Below are positions 26,461 through 36,540 of a DNA stretch of 64,000 bases, piece by piece. Every line of letters starts with the position of its first letter. Position 1 is the stretch's first letter. The DNA is from Myxococcus guangdongensis (GTDB lineage Bacteria > Myxococcota > Myxococcia > Myxococcales > Myxococcaceae), in NCBI RefSeq assembly GCF_024198255.1, contig NZ_JAJVKW010000001.1, positions 620,001 to 684,000 on the forward strand. Direction: 5' to 3'. Below the pieces are notes generated by a model that saw only the letters and a program-made list of their open reading frames with translations, did no database searches and had not been told where the DNA came from. The position numbers and the translations under genes are program-made.

Positions 26461-28272
26461 ATGATCCCGGAACACAAGATCCAGGAAATCCTCGAGCGGG
26501 TGGACCTGGTGGGCCTCATCTCCCGGCACGTGGAGCTGAAGAAGTCCGGCCGGGAGTGGAAGGGGCGCTGTCCCTTCCACCAGGAGAAGACGCCTTCGTT
26601 CTACGTGGTGCCGGAGAAGCGCTTCTATTTCTGCCATGGCTGCCGGGCCAGCGGCGACGCGGTCTCCTTCGTCCAGCGCTACCTGGGCAAGACGTTCCTG
26701 GACGCCGTGCGCGATTTGGCGCGCGAGCTGGGCATCGACCTGGAGGCGCAGCAGGACCCCGGCATGAAGGAGCGGCAGCAAATCAAGGAGGCCACGGACC
26801 TGGCCGCCGAGCACTTCCGCTCGCTGTTGTGGCACCAGGACGAGGGCCGCTCCGCGCGGGCCTACATCGCCAGCCGCGGCGTGTCGGATGAGACCGCGCA
26901 GGCCTTCGGGCTGGGCTGGGCGCCCCACGCGTGGAGCCTGCTCGCGGAGCGCTGCCAGAAGTCGGGCATGCTGGACTGGGCCATGAAGGCCGGGCTCGTG
27001 CTCAAGCGCAACACGGGGGACGGCTGCTTCGACTTCTTCCGCAGCCGGCTGATGGTGCCCATCCGCGCGCCGGAGGGCAGGCCCATCGCCTTCGGTGGCC
27101 GGCTGGTGGGCGCCGACGAGGGCCCCAAGTACCTCAACTCGCGCGAGTCGCGGCTGTACAACAAGAGCGAGACGCTGTTCGGCATGGACCTGGCGCGCGA
27201 CGAGCTGCGCAAGCGCAAGTCCGCCATCCTCGTCGAGGGCTACTTCGACTGCATCGGCTTGCACCAGGTGGGCGTGCGCCACGCCGTGGCGCTGTGCTCC
27301 ACCAACCTCACCGCGGGACACATGCAGCTGCTCAAGCGCGCCGAGGCGCGGGAGCTGGTGCTGCTGCTCGACGGAGACTCCGCGGGGCTTGCGGCCGTGG
27401 AGAGGCTCGCCGGCCCCCTGCTTGCCGCCGGGGCAACCGCTCGTGTGGCGCTGCTGCCCCAAGGGGATGATCCAGACACCTTCGCGCGTCGTGTGGGGCA
27501 GGACGGTGTGGAGTCGCTCATCGAAGGGGCGCAATCCCTCACCACCTACCTGTTCGCCACCCTGCTGCCCCAAGGCAAGGCGGCCACGTTCGAGGAGAAG
27601 ATGGCGGCTCTGGAGCGACTCAAGCCCGTGGCGGCGCAGGTGCCCGTGGGGCTGGTGCGCTCGTCGCTCTTCGCCGCCCTGGCCGAGCACTTCGGCTGGC
27701 GCGCCCCGGACGTGGAGGCCGCCCTCCGCAGCAAGGTCCCCACGCCCAAGCCCGCATCCTCGGGCACTCATGACGCCGCCGCCGCGCCTGCCCGCCCGCT
27801 CCCCGAGAAGCCGCCGCCTCCCATGGAAGCCCTCTACGTGGCGGCCGTGCTGAGGGAGCCCCGGCTGCTCGGCCGCGACCTCTTCCGCGTGTGTGACGAG
27901 CTGTCGCACACCGGCCTTCGAATGACGCTCATGCACGCCACCTCCGGGCGGGGCGCCAATGACGCCCTCTATGAAGCCTCCGAGGGCGTGAAGCGGGCCA
28001 TCGAGACGTCCTGGCGCCAGCTCCCCTCGGAAGGACAGGAGCTGGAGCAGGCGTTCTCCACCATCTGCCAGGAGATCATGGTGCGGCGCATCAACGAGCG
28101 TCTTGCTTATATAACCCGTGCGACGGAGCAGACGCTGGGCGCGTTCGACCTCACGGAGGAGACGCGCCAGCTCCAAGCGGAGCGGGTGGAACTGCTGGCG
28201 CTCAAGAAGCGTGTCCTGGAGGAGCTCAAGCCGGCCTCCGCGGGAACAAAGGCGCCCATGCAACCGGTTTGA
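26461..28272 (+). CDS. dnaG: DNA primase
   Basis: A 603-residue primase that makes RNA primers at the replication fork. The N-terminal CHC2 zinc finger is complete (CPFHQEKTPSFYVVPEKRFYFCHGC, residues about 38-62). The core has GRPIAFGGRLV and NKSETLFGMDLA; the Toprim domain has VEGYFDCIGLHQVGV with the catalytic Glu, then LLLDGDSAG. The C-terminal 160 residues are the helicase-binding DnaB-interacting region, preceded by a Pro/Ala linker (about 430-460). The ATG at 26461 matches the usual MIPEHKIQEILERVDLV start; a GTG nine bases earlier is not needed. Confidence 0.97.
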   Translation: MIPEHKIQEILERVDLVGLISRHVELKKSGREWKGRCPFHQEKTPSFYVVPEKRFYFCHGCRASGDAVSFVQRYLGKTFLDAVRDLARELGIDLEAQQDPGMKERQQIKEATDLAAEHFRSLLWHQDEGRSARAYIASRGVSDETAQAFGLGWAPHAWSLLAERCQKSGMLDWAMKAGLVLKRNTGDGCFDFFRSRLMVPIRAPEGRPIAFGGRLVGADEGPKYLNSRESRLYNKSETLFGMDLARDELRKRKSAILVEGYFDCIGLHQVGVRHAVALCSTNLTAGHMQLLKRAEARELVLLLDGDSAGLAAVERLAGPLLAAGATARVALLPQGDDPDTFARRVGQDGVESLIEGAQSLTTYLFATLLPQGKAATFEEKMAALERLKPVAAQVPVGLVRSSLFAALAEHFGWRAPDVEAALRSKVPTPKPASSGTHDAAAAPARPLPEKPPPPMEALYVAAVLREPRLLGRDLFRVCDELSHTGLRMTLMHATSGRGANDALYEASEGVKRAIETSWRQLPSEGQELEQAFSTICQEIMVRRINERLAYITRATEQTLGAFDLTEETRQLQAERVELLALKKRVLEELKPASAGTKAPMQPV

Positions 28273-28364
28273 GTTCGCGTTTGTAAGAAACCCTGACTTT
28301 GCGGTAGATCGGCCGGCTCGCCCCTGGCCTCAAGCCCCTGAATTTCTTAAGGAGAAGTACCCGA

Positions 28365-30491
<2,127 letters not shown>

Positions 30492-30523
30492 CGCTGACTC
30501 CAGGCCCTCTGGCCTGAAGCAAG

Positions 30524-30567
30524 AAGGCCCCCGCTCCCATTCGTGGACCGGGGGCCTTCGTGTTTCT
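30524..30567 (+). terminator. Rho-independent terminator after rpoD
   Basis: Perfect 10-bp stem AAGGCCCCCG / CGGGGGCCTT, 15-base loop, then CGTGTTTCT. The strongest terminator in the window; it closes the rpsU-rpoD group. Confidence 0.85.
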
Positions 30568-30582
30568 AGAGTCCCACGCGGC

Positions 30583-30957
30583 ATGGCGCTCTTGAGACCG
30601 AGGACGAAGACGCGGGTGAAGGAGGCGGAGGCGGCGCCGAAGCGCGCGCCCTTCACGGAGGAGGTGTGGCGCACGGTGCGCTCGATTCCGCGTGGAGAGG
30701 TCCGCACCTACTCGCAGGTGGCGCTCTATGCGGGGCGGCCCGGCGCGGCGCGCGCCGTGGGACGGGAGATGGCGATGCTGCCCACGGGGAAGGAGGTCCC
30801 CTGGTGGCGGGTGACACGCGCGGGAGGAGTGCTTGCGCCCATGGTGGCCCACGAGCAGGCGAAGCGGCTGCGCGCCGAGGGCGTCGAGGTGCAGCAGCGA
30901 GGACAGACGTTCCGCGTCAAACGGCAACAGGACACGACGCCCAAGGCCAGACGCTGA
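30583..30957 (+). CDS. Alkyltransferase-like protein (ATL), MGMT-type without the active Cys
   Basis: A 124-residue protein with the O6-methylguanine-DNA methyltransferase DNA-binding domain: PFTEEVWRTVRSIPRGEVRTYSQVALYAGRPGAARAVGREMAML. The family's acceptor motif Pro-Cys-His-Arg is replaced by Pro-Trp-Trp-Arg (73-76), so it cannot accept an alkyl group. Known ATL proteins have a Trp or Ala here and bind O6-alkylguanine to hand it to nucleotide excision repair. The second Trp in place of His is unusual. Arg58 in the recognition helix is kept. It starts 16 bp after the rpoD terminator and appears to be its own unit. Confidence 0.88.
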   Translation: MALLRPRTKTRVKEAEAAPKRAPFTEEVWRTVRSIPRGEVRTYSQVALYAGRPGAARAVGREMAMLPTGKEVPWWRVTRAGGVLAPMVAHEQAKRLRAEGVEVQQRGQTFRVKRQQDTTPKARR

Positions 30958-31043
30958 CGTGTGAGGACGCGGCGTGGAGTGGCGCTTGCCAGACCCGCGT
31001 GCGCGGAGTTATGCCCAGGCCCACGCGGGTTGCACACGCCTGA

Positions 31044-31116
31044 GGGCCCTTAGCTCAGCGGTTAGAGCTGTCGGCTCATAACCGATTGGTCCCTGGTTCG
31101 AATCCAGGAGGGCCCA
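31044..31116 (+). tRNA. tRNA-Ile(CAU), lysidine type
   Basis: A 73-nt cloverleaf: acceptor GGGCCCT / AGGGCCC with discriminator A, D-arm GCTC...GAGC, anticodon stem GTCGG / CCGAT around loop CTCATAA (anticodon CAT), and T-arm CCTGG-TTCGAAT-CCAGG. The 3' CCA is not encoded. A CAT anticodon could mean Met, but the body is very close to the E. coli minor tRNA-Ile (GGCCCCTTAGCTCAGTGGTT type) and unlike elongator or initiator Met, so C34 is expected to become lysidine by TilS and the tRNA to read AUA. Confidence 0.9.
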
Positions 31117-31174
31117 CTCCCCTCACCTTCCGCGCACCGACTCGGGTCGCTCCACCGGGACACCGTGGCTGCGG

Positions 31175-31663
31175 TCAGCGCGGTGGAATGCCCTCGCCAT
31201 GCGCGTGGTCCACCGGCAGCCTCAGGCGCGTGTATGAGAACACCAGCGACGTCTCGATACGACTGACCTCCGGCCGGCTCGTGAAGGACAGGATGGTCAG
31301 CCGCCGCAGGTGGTCCGTGTCCCGGCACACCACGTGGACGAGGAAGTCCGTGGTACCGCCCAGGCAGTAGACAGCCACCGTCTCTGGCAGCGAGCGCAGG
31401 TGGTCTCCGATGTTGCCGAAGGCCTCGCCGACGTGGAGCCGGAGCTGGACGGCGATGAGCGCCTGCAGGCCGAGCCCCAGCGCGTTGGCGTCCAGGTCCG
31501 CCTGATACCCCTTGATGACGCCGTCCGCCTCGAGCTTCCGCACCCGCGTGAGGCACGACGAGGGAGCGAGCCCCACCTGCGCGGCCAGTTCCTTGTTGGA
31601 CAGCCGCGCATTGTTCTGAAGGGCGGTCAGAATCGCGCGATCGATTCGGTCGAGCTGGGGCAT
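31175..31663 (-). CDS. Lrp/AsnC family transcriptional regulator
   Basis: A 162-residue regulator. The N-terminal helix-turn-helix is PQLDRIDRAILTALQNNARLSNKELAAQVGLAPSSCLTRVRKLEADGVIKGY; the RAM ligand domain (about 66-145) contains LGLGLQALIAVQLRLHV, PETVAVYCLGGTTDFLVHVVCRDTDHL and ETSLVFSYTR. These proteins form octamers and respond to amino acids. The ATG at 31663 gives the standard family start with GGGAG upstream; longer starts at 31687 and 31729 exist. It diverges from the M3 peptidase with about 64 bp between, so it may control that gene and itself. Confidence 0.92.
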   Translation of the reverse strand: MPQLDRIDRAILTALQNNARLSNKELAAQVGLAPSSCLTRVRKLEADGVIKGYQADLDANALGLGLQALIAVQLRLHVGEAFGNIGDHLRSLPETVAVYCLGGTTDFLVHVVCRDTDHLRRLTILSFTSRPEVSRIETSLVFSYTRLRLPVDHAHGEGIPPR

Positions 31664-31727
31664 CTGGGTCTCCCGGGCGAATTCCATTCGATGGAGGGAC
31701 GACAATCCTCGCTCATATTCTGTCTTC

Positions 31728-33833
31728 ATGCCCCTGAACAGAATCGGCGTGTTCGTCTTCCTCGTGGCGGGCCTGGCATCCGCCGCCCCGGCCACTCCCA
31801 CCAACCCGTTGCTGGAGCCATGGACGGGCCCCCATGGCGGAGTGCCGCCCTTCGACCGGGTGAAGGTCGAGCAGTTCGAGCCGGCGTTCGAGGTCGCGAT
31901 GGAGGAGAACCGGCGCGAGCTCGCCGCCATCCTCCGCGTGAAGGAGGCCCCGACGTTCGAGAACACCATCGCCGCGTTGGAGGACGCGGGCCGGACGTTC
32001 ACCCGCGTCTACGAGGTCTACAGCGCCTGGTCCAAGGTGATGAACACGCCCGACTTCCAGCAGGTCGAGCGCACGATGGCTCCCAGACTGGCGGCCTTCT
32101 GGGACGAGCAGTCCCAGGACCTCGCCCTCTTCCAGCGCGTCCAGGCCGTCCATGACTCGCCCGAGATGGCGCGGCTGTCGCCCGAGCAGCGGCGCCTCGT
32201 CCAATACTACTACCGGGACTTCGCCCGCTCCGGCGCGAAGCTCGACGACCCGGGCCGCAAGCGCATCGCCGAGCTCAACCAGCGCTTCGCCGCCCTCTCC
32301 ACGTCTTTCCGTCAGAACGTGCTCGCCGACGAGGCGAACGCGGTGGTCATCGACGACGAGGCGGACCTCGCGGGACTGCCGGAGGCCCTGCGCAAGGCCG
32401 GGGCGACCGAAGCCGAGGCACGCGGCCTGAAGGGCCGGTGGGTGGTGTCCAATACCCGCTCGGCCGTGGCGGACTTCCTCACGTACCTGGACGACAGGGC
32501 GCTGCGGGAGAAGGTGTGGCGCAACTACGACAGCCGGGGGGACCACGGCGACGCGCACGACAACAACGCCATCGTCAGCGAAATCCTCACCCTGCGCGCC
32601 GAACAGGCCCAACTGCTGGGCTTCCCGACGTTCGCCCACCGGCAGCTCGAGGGGACCATGGTGGCCACCCCCGAGCGCGCCCTGAAGCTGCTGATGGACA
32701 CCTGGACTCCGTCCGTCGCGCAGGTGCGCGCGGACGTCATCGCGATGCGGGCGCTGGCGCGGCGCTCCGGACTGACGGAGGACCTCGCTCCGTGGGACTA
32801 CCGCTACTTCGCGGAGAAGGTGCGCAAGGCGAAGTACGACTTCGACGACACCGAGGTGAAGCCCTACCTCCAGCTCGAGAAGCTGAGGGAGGGCATGTTC
32901 TGGGTGGCTGGCGAGCTGTTCGGCTACACCTTCGCTCCCACGGCCAGCGTGCCCGTCTATCACCCCGACGTGCGCGTCTTCGAGGTGAAGGAGCGCGCCA
33001 GCGGGCGTCACGTGGGGCTCTTGTACTTCGATCCCTACGCGCGCCAGGGCAAGTACAACGGCGGCCAGACGGACCCGTACCGTGTCCAGGAGCGATTCCG
33101 GGGAGAAGTCACCCCCCTCGTGACGAACAACCTGCCCTTCGTGAAGCCAGGGCCCGGCGAGGCGGCGCTGGTCGGCTGGCGCGACGCGCTGACGCTCTTC
33201 CACGAGTTCGGCCACGCATTGCAGGTGCTGAACTCCAACGTGTCCCATCCCTCGCTGAGCGGCGGCCGCGTCGTACGCGACTACGGGGAGTTCTCAGGCA
33301 AGCTGCTGGAGCGCTGGGTGGCGACGCCCGAGGTGCTGGGACGCTTCGCGGTGCACCACAAGACGGGCAAGCCGATGCCCCAGGCCCTGCTGGCGAAAAT
33401 CCAGAAGGCCGCGACGTTCAACCAGGGCTTCTACCTGGTGGACTTCCTCACCTCCGCGCTGGTGGAGATGAAGCTGCACCTGGCGAAGGAGCAGCCCCTG
33501 GACCCTGACGCGTTCGAGCGCGACACGCTCCAACAGCTCGGGGCCCCGGCGGAGGTCGGCATGCGCTTCCGGATGCCGCACTTCACCCATGTCTTCGAGG
33601 GCGACTCGTACGCCGCCGGCTACTACATGTACCTCTGGGCGGACGTGCTGGCCGCCGACGCGTTCGCGGCCTTCAGACAGGCGCGGCGGCTGCACGACCC
33701 CAAGGTGGCGGCGCGGCTGCGGCAGCACGTGTTCTCCGTGGGCAACACCGTGGACCCATTCGAGGGCTACCGCGCGTTCCGCGGTCGGGACGCCACCAGC
33801 GAGGCCCTGCTGCGCGAGCGCGGCATCCACTGA
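31728..33833 (+). CDS. Exported M3-family peptidyl-dipeptidase (Dcp-like)
   Basis: A 701-residue zinc metallopeptidase. The signal peptide is PLNRIGVFVFLVAGLASAAP. The zinc motif HEFGH (492-496) sits in ALTLFHEFGHALQVLNSN, with the third ligand probably in the downstream DYGEFSGKLLERW. Other family segments are YYRDFARSGAKL, LLYFDPYARQGKYNGG, and the C-terminal YAAGYYMYLWADVLAADAFAAF. It most resembles peptidyl-dipeptidase Dcp/oligopeptidase A, which cut short peptides; the signal peptide puts it in the periplasm, fitting a predatory organism that digests proteins outside. The divergent Lrp regulator may adjust it to amino-acid supply. Confidence 0.92.
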   Translation: MPLNRIGVFVFLVAGLASAAPATPTNPLLEPWTGPHGGVPPFDRVKVEQFEPAFEVAMEENRRELAAILRVKEAPTFENTIAALEDAGRTFTRVYEVYSAWSKVMNTPDFQQVERTMAPRLAAFWDEQSQDLALFQRVQAVHDSPEMARLSPEQRRLVQYYYRDFARSGAKLDDPGRKRIAELNQRFAALSTSFRQNVLADEANAVVIDDEADLAGLPEALRKAGATEAEARGLKGRWVVSNTRSAVADFLTYLDDRALREKVWRNYDSRGDHGDAHDNNAIVSEILTLRAEQAQLLGFPTFAHRQLEGTMVATPERALKLLMDTWTPSVAQVRADVIAMRALARRSGLTEDLAPWDYRYFAEKVRKAKYDFDDTEVKPYLQLEKLREGMFWVAGELFGYTFAPTASVPVYHPDVRVFEVKERASGRHVGLLYFDPYARQGKYNGGQTDPYRVQERFRGEVTPLVTNNLPFVKPGPGEAALVGWRDALTLFHEFGHALQVLNSNVSHPSLSGGRVVRDYGEFSGKLLERWVATPEVLGRFAVHHKTGKPMPQALLAKIQKAATFNQGFYLVDFLTSALVEMKLHLAKEQPLDPDAFERDTLQQLGAPAEVGMRFRMPHFTHVFEGDSYAAGYYMYLWADVLAADAFAAFRQARRLHDPKVAARLRQHVFSVGNTVDPFEGYRAFRGRDATSEALLRERGIH

Positions 33834-33870
33834 CCGATTCTCGCGAGGCGGAGCGCACACGGCACGCCCC

Positions 33871-34377
33871 TCATGGCCCTCGGGGACAGAGCAGGTCGAC
33901 CGACTTGATGCGCATCGCGCCATCCACGTTCGGGTCCCCCGTCTGGTCTCCGCTGGCGAGGGTGCCGTTCGACGTGAAGTTGTTCCGCGTGAGCTTCGCG
34001 ACGCCGTCGATGCTCACCGTCGCGACCTTCGCCGCGTCCACCGACAGCGCGTAGACAGGGTACGCGCCATCGACCACCGGGAATGCCACGGACTGTGTTT
34101 CGTCCGCCCATCCGATGGCCGCACTGTCCAGGTAGAACCTCCGCGAACGCTCCACGGCGGTGCCGGGCGGCGGCGTGAAGCGCCCGAGAATGGCCGCGCC
34201 GCTGTCGAGCACGTTGTGACGGTCCACCGACTCCACCTGCAGCGTCACCTCGAGCTGGAAGGGCCTGGTGCCGTCGAATGCGTTCTCCCGCGCGATGAGA
34301 AGTCGCCCGCTCGTCCTCCCACAAGTGACGGTCGACGTCGCGGGCAGGCACACCTCGCAGGCGTTCGTTTGTGACAC
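33871..34377 (-). CDS. Hypothetical protein, possibly 5'-truncated
   Basis: Up to 168 residues from a GTG at 34377. The sequence is beta-rich (RPFQLEVTLQVESVD, GAAILGRFTPP, RRFYLDSAAIGWADE, AYPVYALSVDAAKVATVSIDGVAKLTRNNFTSNGT), with three Cys at the N-terminus (CEVCLPATSTVTC) and one near the end, which resembles an extracellular beta-sandwich. No signal peptide precedes it and in-frame stops lie directly upstream, so it may be the remnant of a longer secreted protein or start later. It lies convergent to the M3 peptidase gene. I do not recognise the family. Confidence 0.5.
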   Translation of the reverse strand: MSQTNACEVCLPATSTVTCGRTSGRLLIARENAFDGTRPFQLEVTLQVESVDRHNVLDSGAAILGRFTPPPGTAVERSRRFYLDSAAIGWADETQSVAFPVVDGAYPVYALSVDAAKVATVSIDGVAKLTRNNFTSNGTLASGDQTGDPNVDGAMRIKSVDLLCPRGP

Positions 34378-34414
34378 GAAGTGCTACTCAGCCTGTGACA
34401 CGGAACGCTACTCA
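34370..34414 (-). promoter_or_regulatory. Direct repeat with a near-ECF41 promoter on the minus strand
   Basis: TGTGACACG-N3-GCTACTCA occurs at 34370-34390 and again at 34394-34414 (24 bp apart, 18 of 21 positions equal). Read on the minus strand, TGTCACA (34400-34394), 15 bases, then CGTG (34378-34375) differs by one base from the promoter seen at 37069-37044. It may drive the gene ending at 33871. Confidence 0.35.
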
Positions 34415-34495
34415 TCGAGAAGTCAATCAACACCCATTGTGAACACTCTCTGAGACAGTCAGGCTGCATGTGCAACTCTTTGACGGAGGTCACAC

Positions 34496-35533
34496 ATGTT
34501 CCCCTCGCAGTCTGGCCTGACTCGTTGCGCGTCGAGGTTTTCATTGCTCGCGTTCCTCGCCGCCCTGAGCGTTGTCACCTGGAGCGGGCCCGCCCAGGCG
34601 CGCACGCCTGGCGGTGTCATCGGCGCCGGTTATTACGAACACATCGGCCCGCCCAAGTGGGTCGAGTTGGCCTGCAAGTACACGGCGGTCTACTCCCCGT
34701 GCCACTGTCCACCGCCCACCGTCGCCCCTTTCGATACCGCCATGGGCTGCTCCAACGTGAGCCAGGAGTGGGCCAATCGGGATGCATTGAACTCCTGCAC
34801 GAATCTCTGCTCGAAGGCCGCCAAGGATTCTCCAGGGGCCGGCGGCGGCATCAACGGCGGCGTCGTGGGGCGCCCGGGGGGCCCGCAGAAGGGCGGCGTC
34901 TCGATTGACGGCGCTGGCACCGTGGCATCCCTGGAGTCGGAGGGCTTCGTGGGGTTCGTCCCCTTCCACAGGGAGCCGCTCTTCGGCACGCAGAAGGAGC
35001 AGCTGGCCGAGGCCGTCGCGGACGCCACGCACGTGCCCTGGGTGTTCCTCGATGGCATGGGCGAGTCCATCCAGTGGGAGGACCCGCACGGCTCGGCGGC
35101 CTTCGTCCAGGCGTACTGGAGCGAGCGCGGCGCGCCCCGCCCCATCGGCCACTGCAAGCACTCGCTCCAGGTCTCCTGCCCACTCGAGAGCGTGAAGCTC
35201 GGCGACAGCCTCCAGGTCTGCTCGGGCGAGAGCGAGGATGACGCCAAGGCCATCGCCGAGACGAGCTGCGCGCCGCTGCGCTACGACGCGCTGAGCCGCA
35301 CCTGGAAGGCGTGGGGCCTGTTCGGCATCCCCGATGAAGGGCCCTATCGCGTGCCGACCGCCACGGTCCTCGCCGTGGGGCACCACACGTTCCTCGGCTT
35401 CATGCCCTCCAGCCTGGAGGCCCTGGGGCCCTACGAGGACTGGAACAAGCTGGCGGAAGAGCTGCTGGAGCGCACGCAGGGCACCACCGTGTGGCTCGCC
35501 GGCCCGGCGAAGTACTACTCCGCCAAGGAGTAA
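34496..35533 (+). CDS. Secreted Cys-rich hypothetical protein
   Basis: A 345-residue exported protein. The signal peptide spans about the first 36 residues (SRFSLLAFLAALSVVTWSGPAQA). The N-terminal third of the mature chain is Cys-rich (CKYTAVYSPCHCPPP, CSNVSQEW, CTNLCSKAAK), followed by a Gly-rich flexible link (GAGGGINGGVVGRPGGPQKGG). The C-terminal part has two related segments ending VPWVFLDGMGES and TTVWLAGPAKYYS and more Cys pairs. No known domain is recognised. GGAGGTCACAC precedes the ATG. The gene is alone, with a strong hairpin after it and a direct-repeat region about 80-125 bp upstream. Confidence 0.7.
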   Translation: MFPSQSGLTRCASRFSLLAFLAALSVVTWSGPAQARTPGGVIGAGYYEHIGPPKWVELACKYTAVYSPCHCPPPTVAPFDTAMGCSNVSQEWANRDALNSCTNLCSKAAKDSPGAGGGINGGVVGRPGGPQKGGVSIDGAGTVASLESEGFVGFVPFHREPLFGTQKEQLAEAVADATHVPWVFLDGMGESIQWEDPHGSAAFVQAYWSERGAPRPIGHCKHSLQVSCPLESVKLGDSLQVCSGESEDDAKAIAETSCAPLRYDALSRTWKAWGLFGIPDEGPYRVPTATVLAVGHHTFLGFMPSSLEALGPYEDWNKLAEELLERTQGTTVWLAGPAKYYSAKE

Positions 35534-35546
35534 CGCCTCACCGCAT

Positions 35547-35575
35547 CCCGCCTCGCGGCTCGTCTGCGAGGCGGG
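35547..35575 (+). terminator. Hairpin terminator after the Cys-rich protein gene
   Basis: Perfect 10-bp stem CCCGCCTCGC / GCGAGGCGGG, 9-base loop, 13 bp after the stop. A weaker outer pairing CCGCATCCCG / CGGGGTGCGG extends it. Confidence 0.55.
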
Positions 35576-35598
35576 TCCTCACGGGGTGCGGCGCGGCC

Positions 35599-35625
35599 TG
35601 TCACGGGGTAGGAGGCTCATCCGTC
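35599..35625 (+). promoter_or_regulatory. ECF41-type promoter of the sigma factor gene
   Basis: TGTCACG at 35599-35605, 16 bases, CGTC at 35622-35625. ECF41 sigma factors are known to use TGTCACA at -35 and CGTC at -10. It ends 12 bp before the ATG, so the leader must be very short. This predicts autoregulation. Confidence 0.65.
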
Positions 35626-35637
35626 CTACGCTCCAGG

Positions 35638-36540
35638 ATGACCATGACCGCGCCCCCTCCCCCGCCGACCGTCGAAGCGCCGCAGCGCCACCGCCCGCGG
35701 CTGCTGGGGCTCGCCTACCGGATGCTGGGCGAACTGGCTCCCGCCGAGGACGTGGTGCAGGACGCCTATCTGCGCTGGCACCAGGAGGGCTCGCGGGACA
35801 TCCAGAACGCGGAGGCGTGGCTGGTCACGGTGGTGAGCCGACTGGCGATAGACCGGCTGCGCCGCGCCGCCACCGAACGCGCCGCCTATGAGGGCCCCTG
35901 GCTGCCGGAGCCCGTGCTGACTGAAGCGCCCACGCCGGAGCAGGCCGCGGAGCGCGCCTCGGACCTGTCAGTGGCCCTGCTGGTGCTGCTCGAGTCGTTG
36001 AAGCCCGAGGAGCGCGTGGCCTTCCTGCTGCGTGAGGTCTTCGGCGAGGAATACGAGACGCTGGCGCGCGTGCTGGGGCGCAACGAGCCGGCGGTGCGGC
36101 AACTGGTGCACCGGGCGCGAGAGCGGGTGCGGGAGGGCCGTCCGCGCTTCCCCTCTCCTCCCGAGGTGAGGGAGCAGCTCCTGCAGCGCTTCCTCTTCGC
36201 GCTCGGCACCGGGGACCAGGCGGCGCTGGTCTCGATGCTCGCCCCGGGCGTGACGTTCACCAGCGATGGAGGCGGCAAGGCCTACGCGGCGCGCAAGCGC
36301 ATCGAAGGCGCCGAACGCATCATCCGGATGTTGCTCGGGCTGCGGCAGAAGCTGCGCGGCGCGATGGAGCACCGCATCGTGTCGCTCAACGGGCAGCCCG
36401 CCGCGCTCACCTTCCGCGACGGCGCGCTCTTCCACGCCACGATGCTCGACGTGGACGGTGAGCACATCCGCGCCATCTACCGCGTGCTCAACCCCGACAA
36501 GCTCCAGCGGCTCGAGCGCGACGCCATTCATCTCGCGTGA
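35638..36540 (+). CDS. ECF41-group RNA polymerase sigma factor
   Basis: A 300-residue extracytoplasmic-function sigma factor. Region 2 is RLLGLAYRMLGELAPAEDVVQDAYLRWHQ; region 4 is SLKPEERVAFLLREVFGEEYETLARVLGRNEPAVRQLVHRARERV. The C-terminal 110 residues are the SnoaL-like extension special to ECF41. All three group signatures are present: WLPEP in the linker, DGGGK, and NPDKL near the end. In this group the extension replaces an anti-sigma factor and both activates and restrains the protein. It has a matching promoter of its own, and is convergent with and overlaps by 13 bp the CMD gene, the usual ECF41 partner. Confidence 0.93.
   Translation: MTMTAPPPPPTVEAPQRHRPRLLGLAYRMLGELAPAEDVVQDAYLRWHQEGSRDIQNAEAWLVTVVSRLAIDRLRRAATERAAYEGPWLPEPVLTEAPTPEQAAERASDLSVALLVLLESLKPEERVAFLLREVFGEEYETLARVLGRNEPAVRQLVHRARERVREGRPRFPSPPEVREQLLQRFLFALGTGDQAALVSMLAPGVTFTSDGGGKAYAARKRIEGAERIIRMLLGLRQKLRGAMEHRIVSLNGQPAALTFRDGALFHATMLDVDGEHIRAIYRVLNPDKLQRLERDAIHLA

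Noticed and set aside
31044-31116. Reading the CAT-anticodon tRNA as tRNA-Met
   Set aside because: Acceptor stem, D-arm and discriminator agree with the lysidine-type tRNA-Ile, not with initiator or elongator tRNA-Met.
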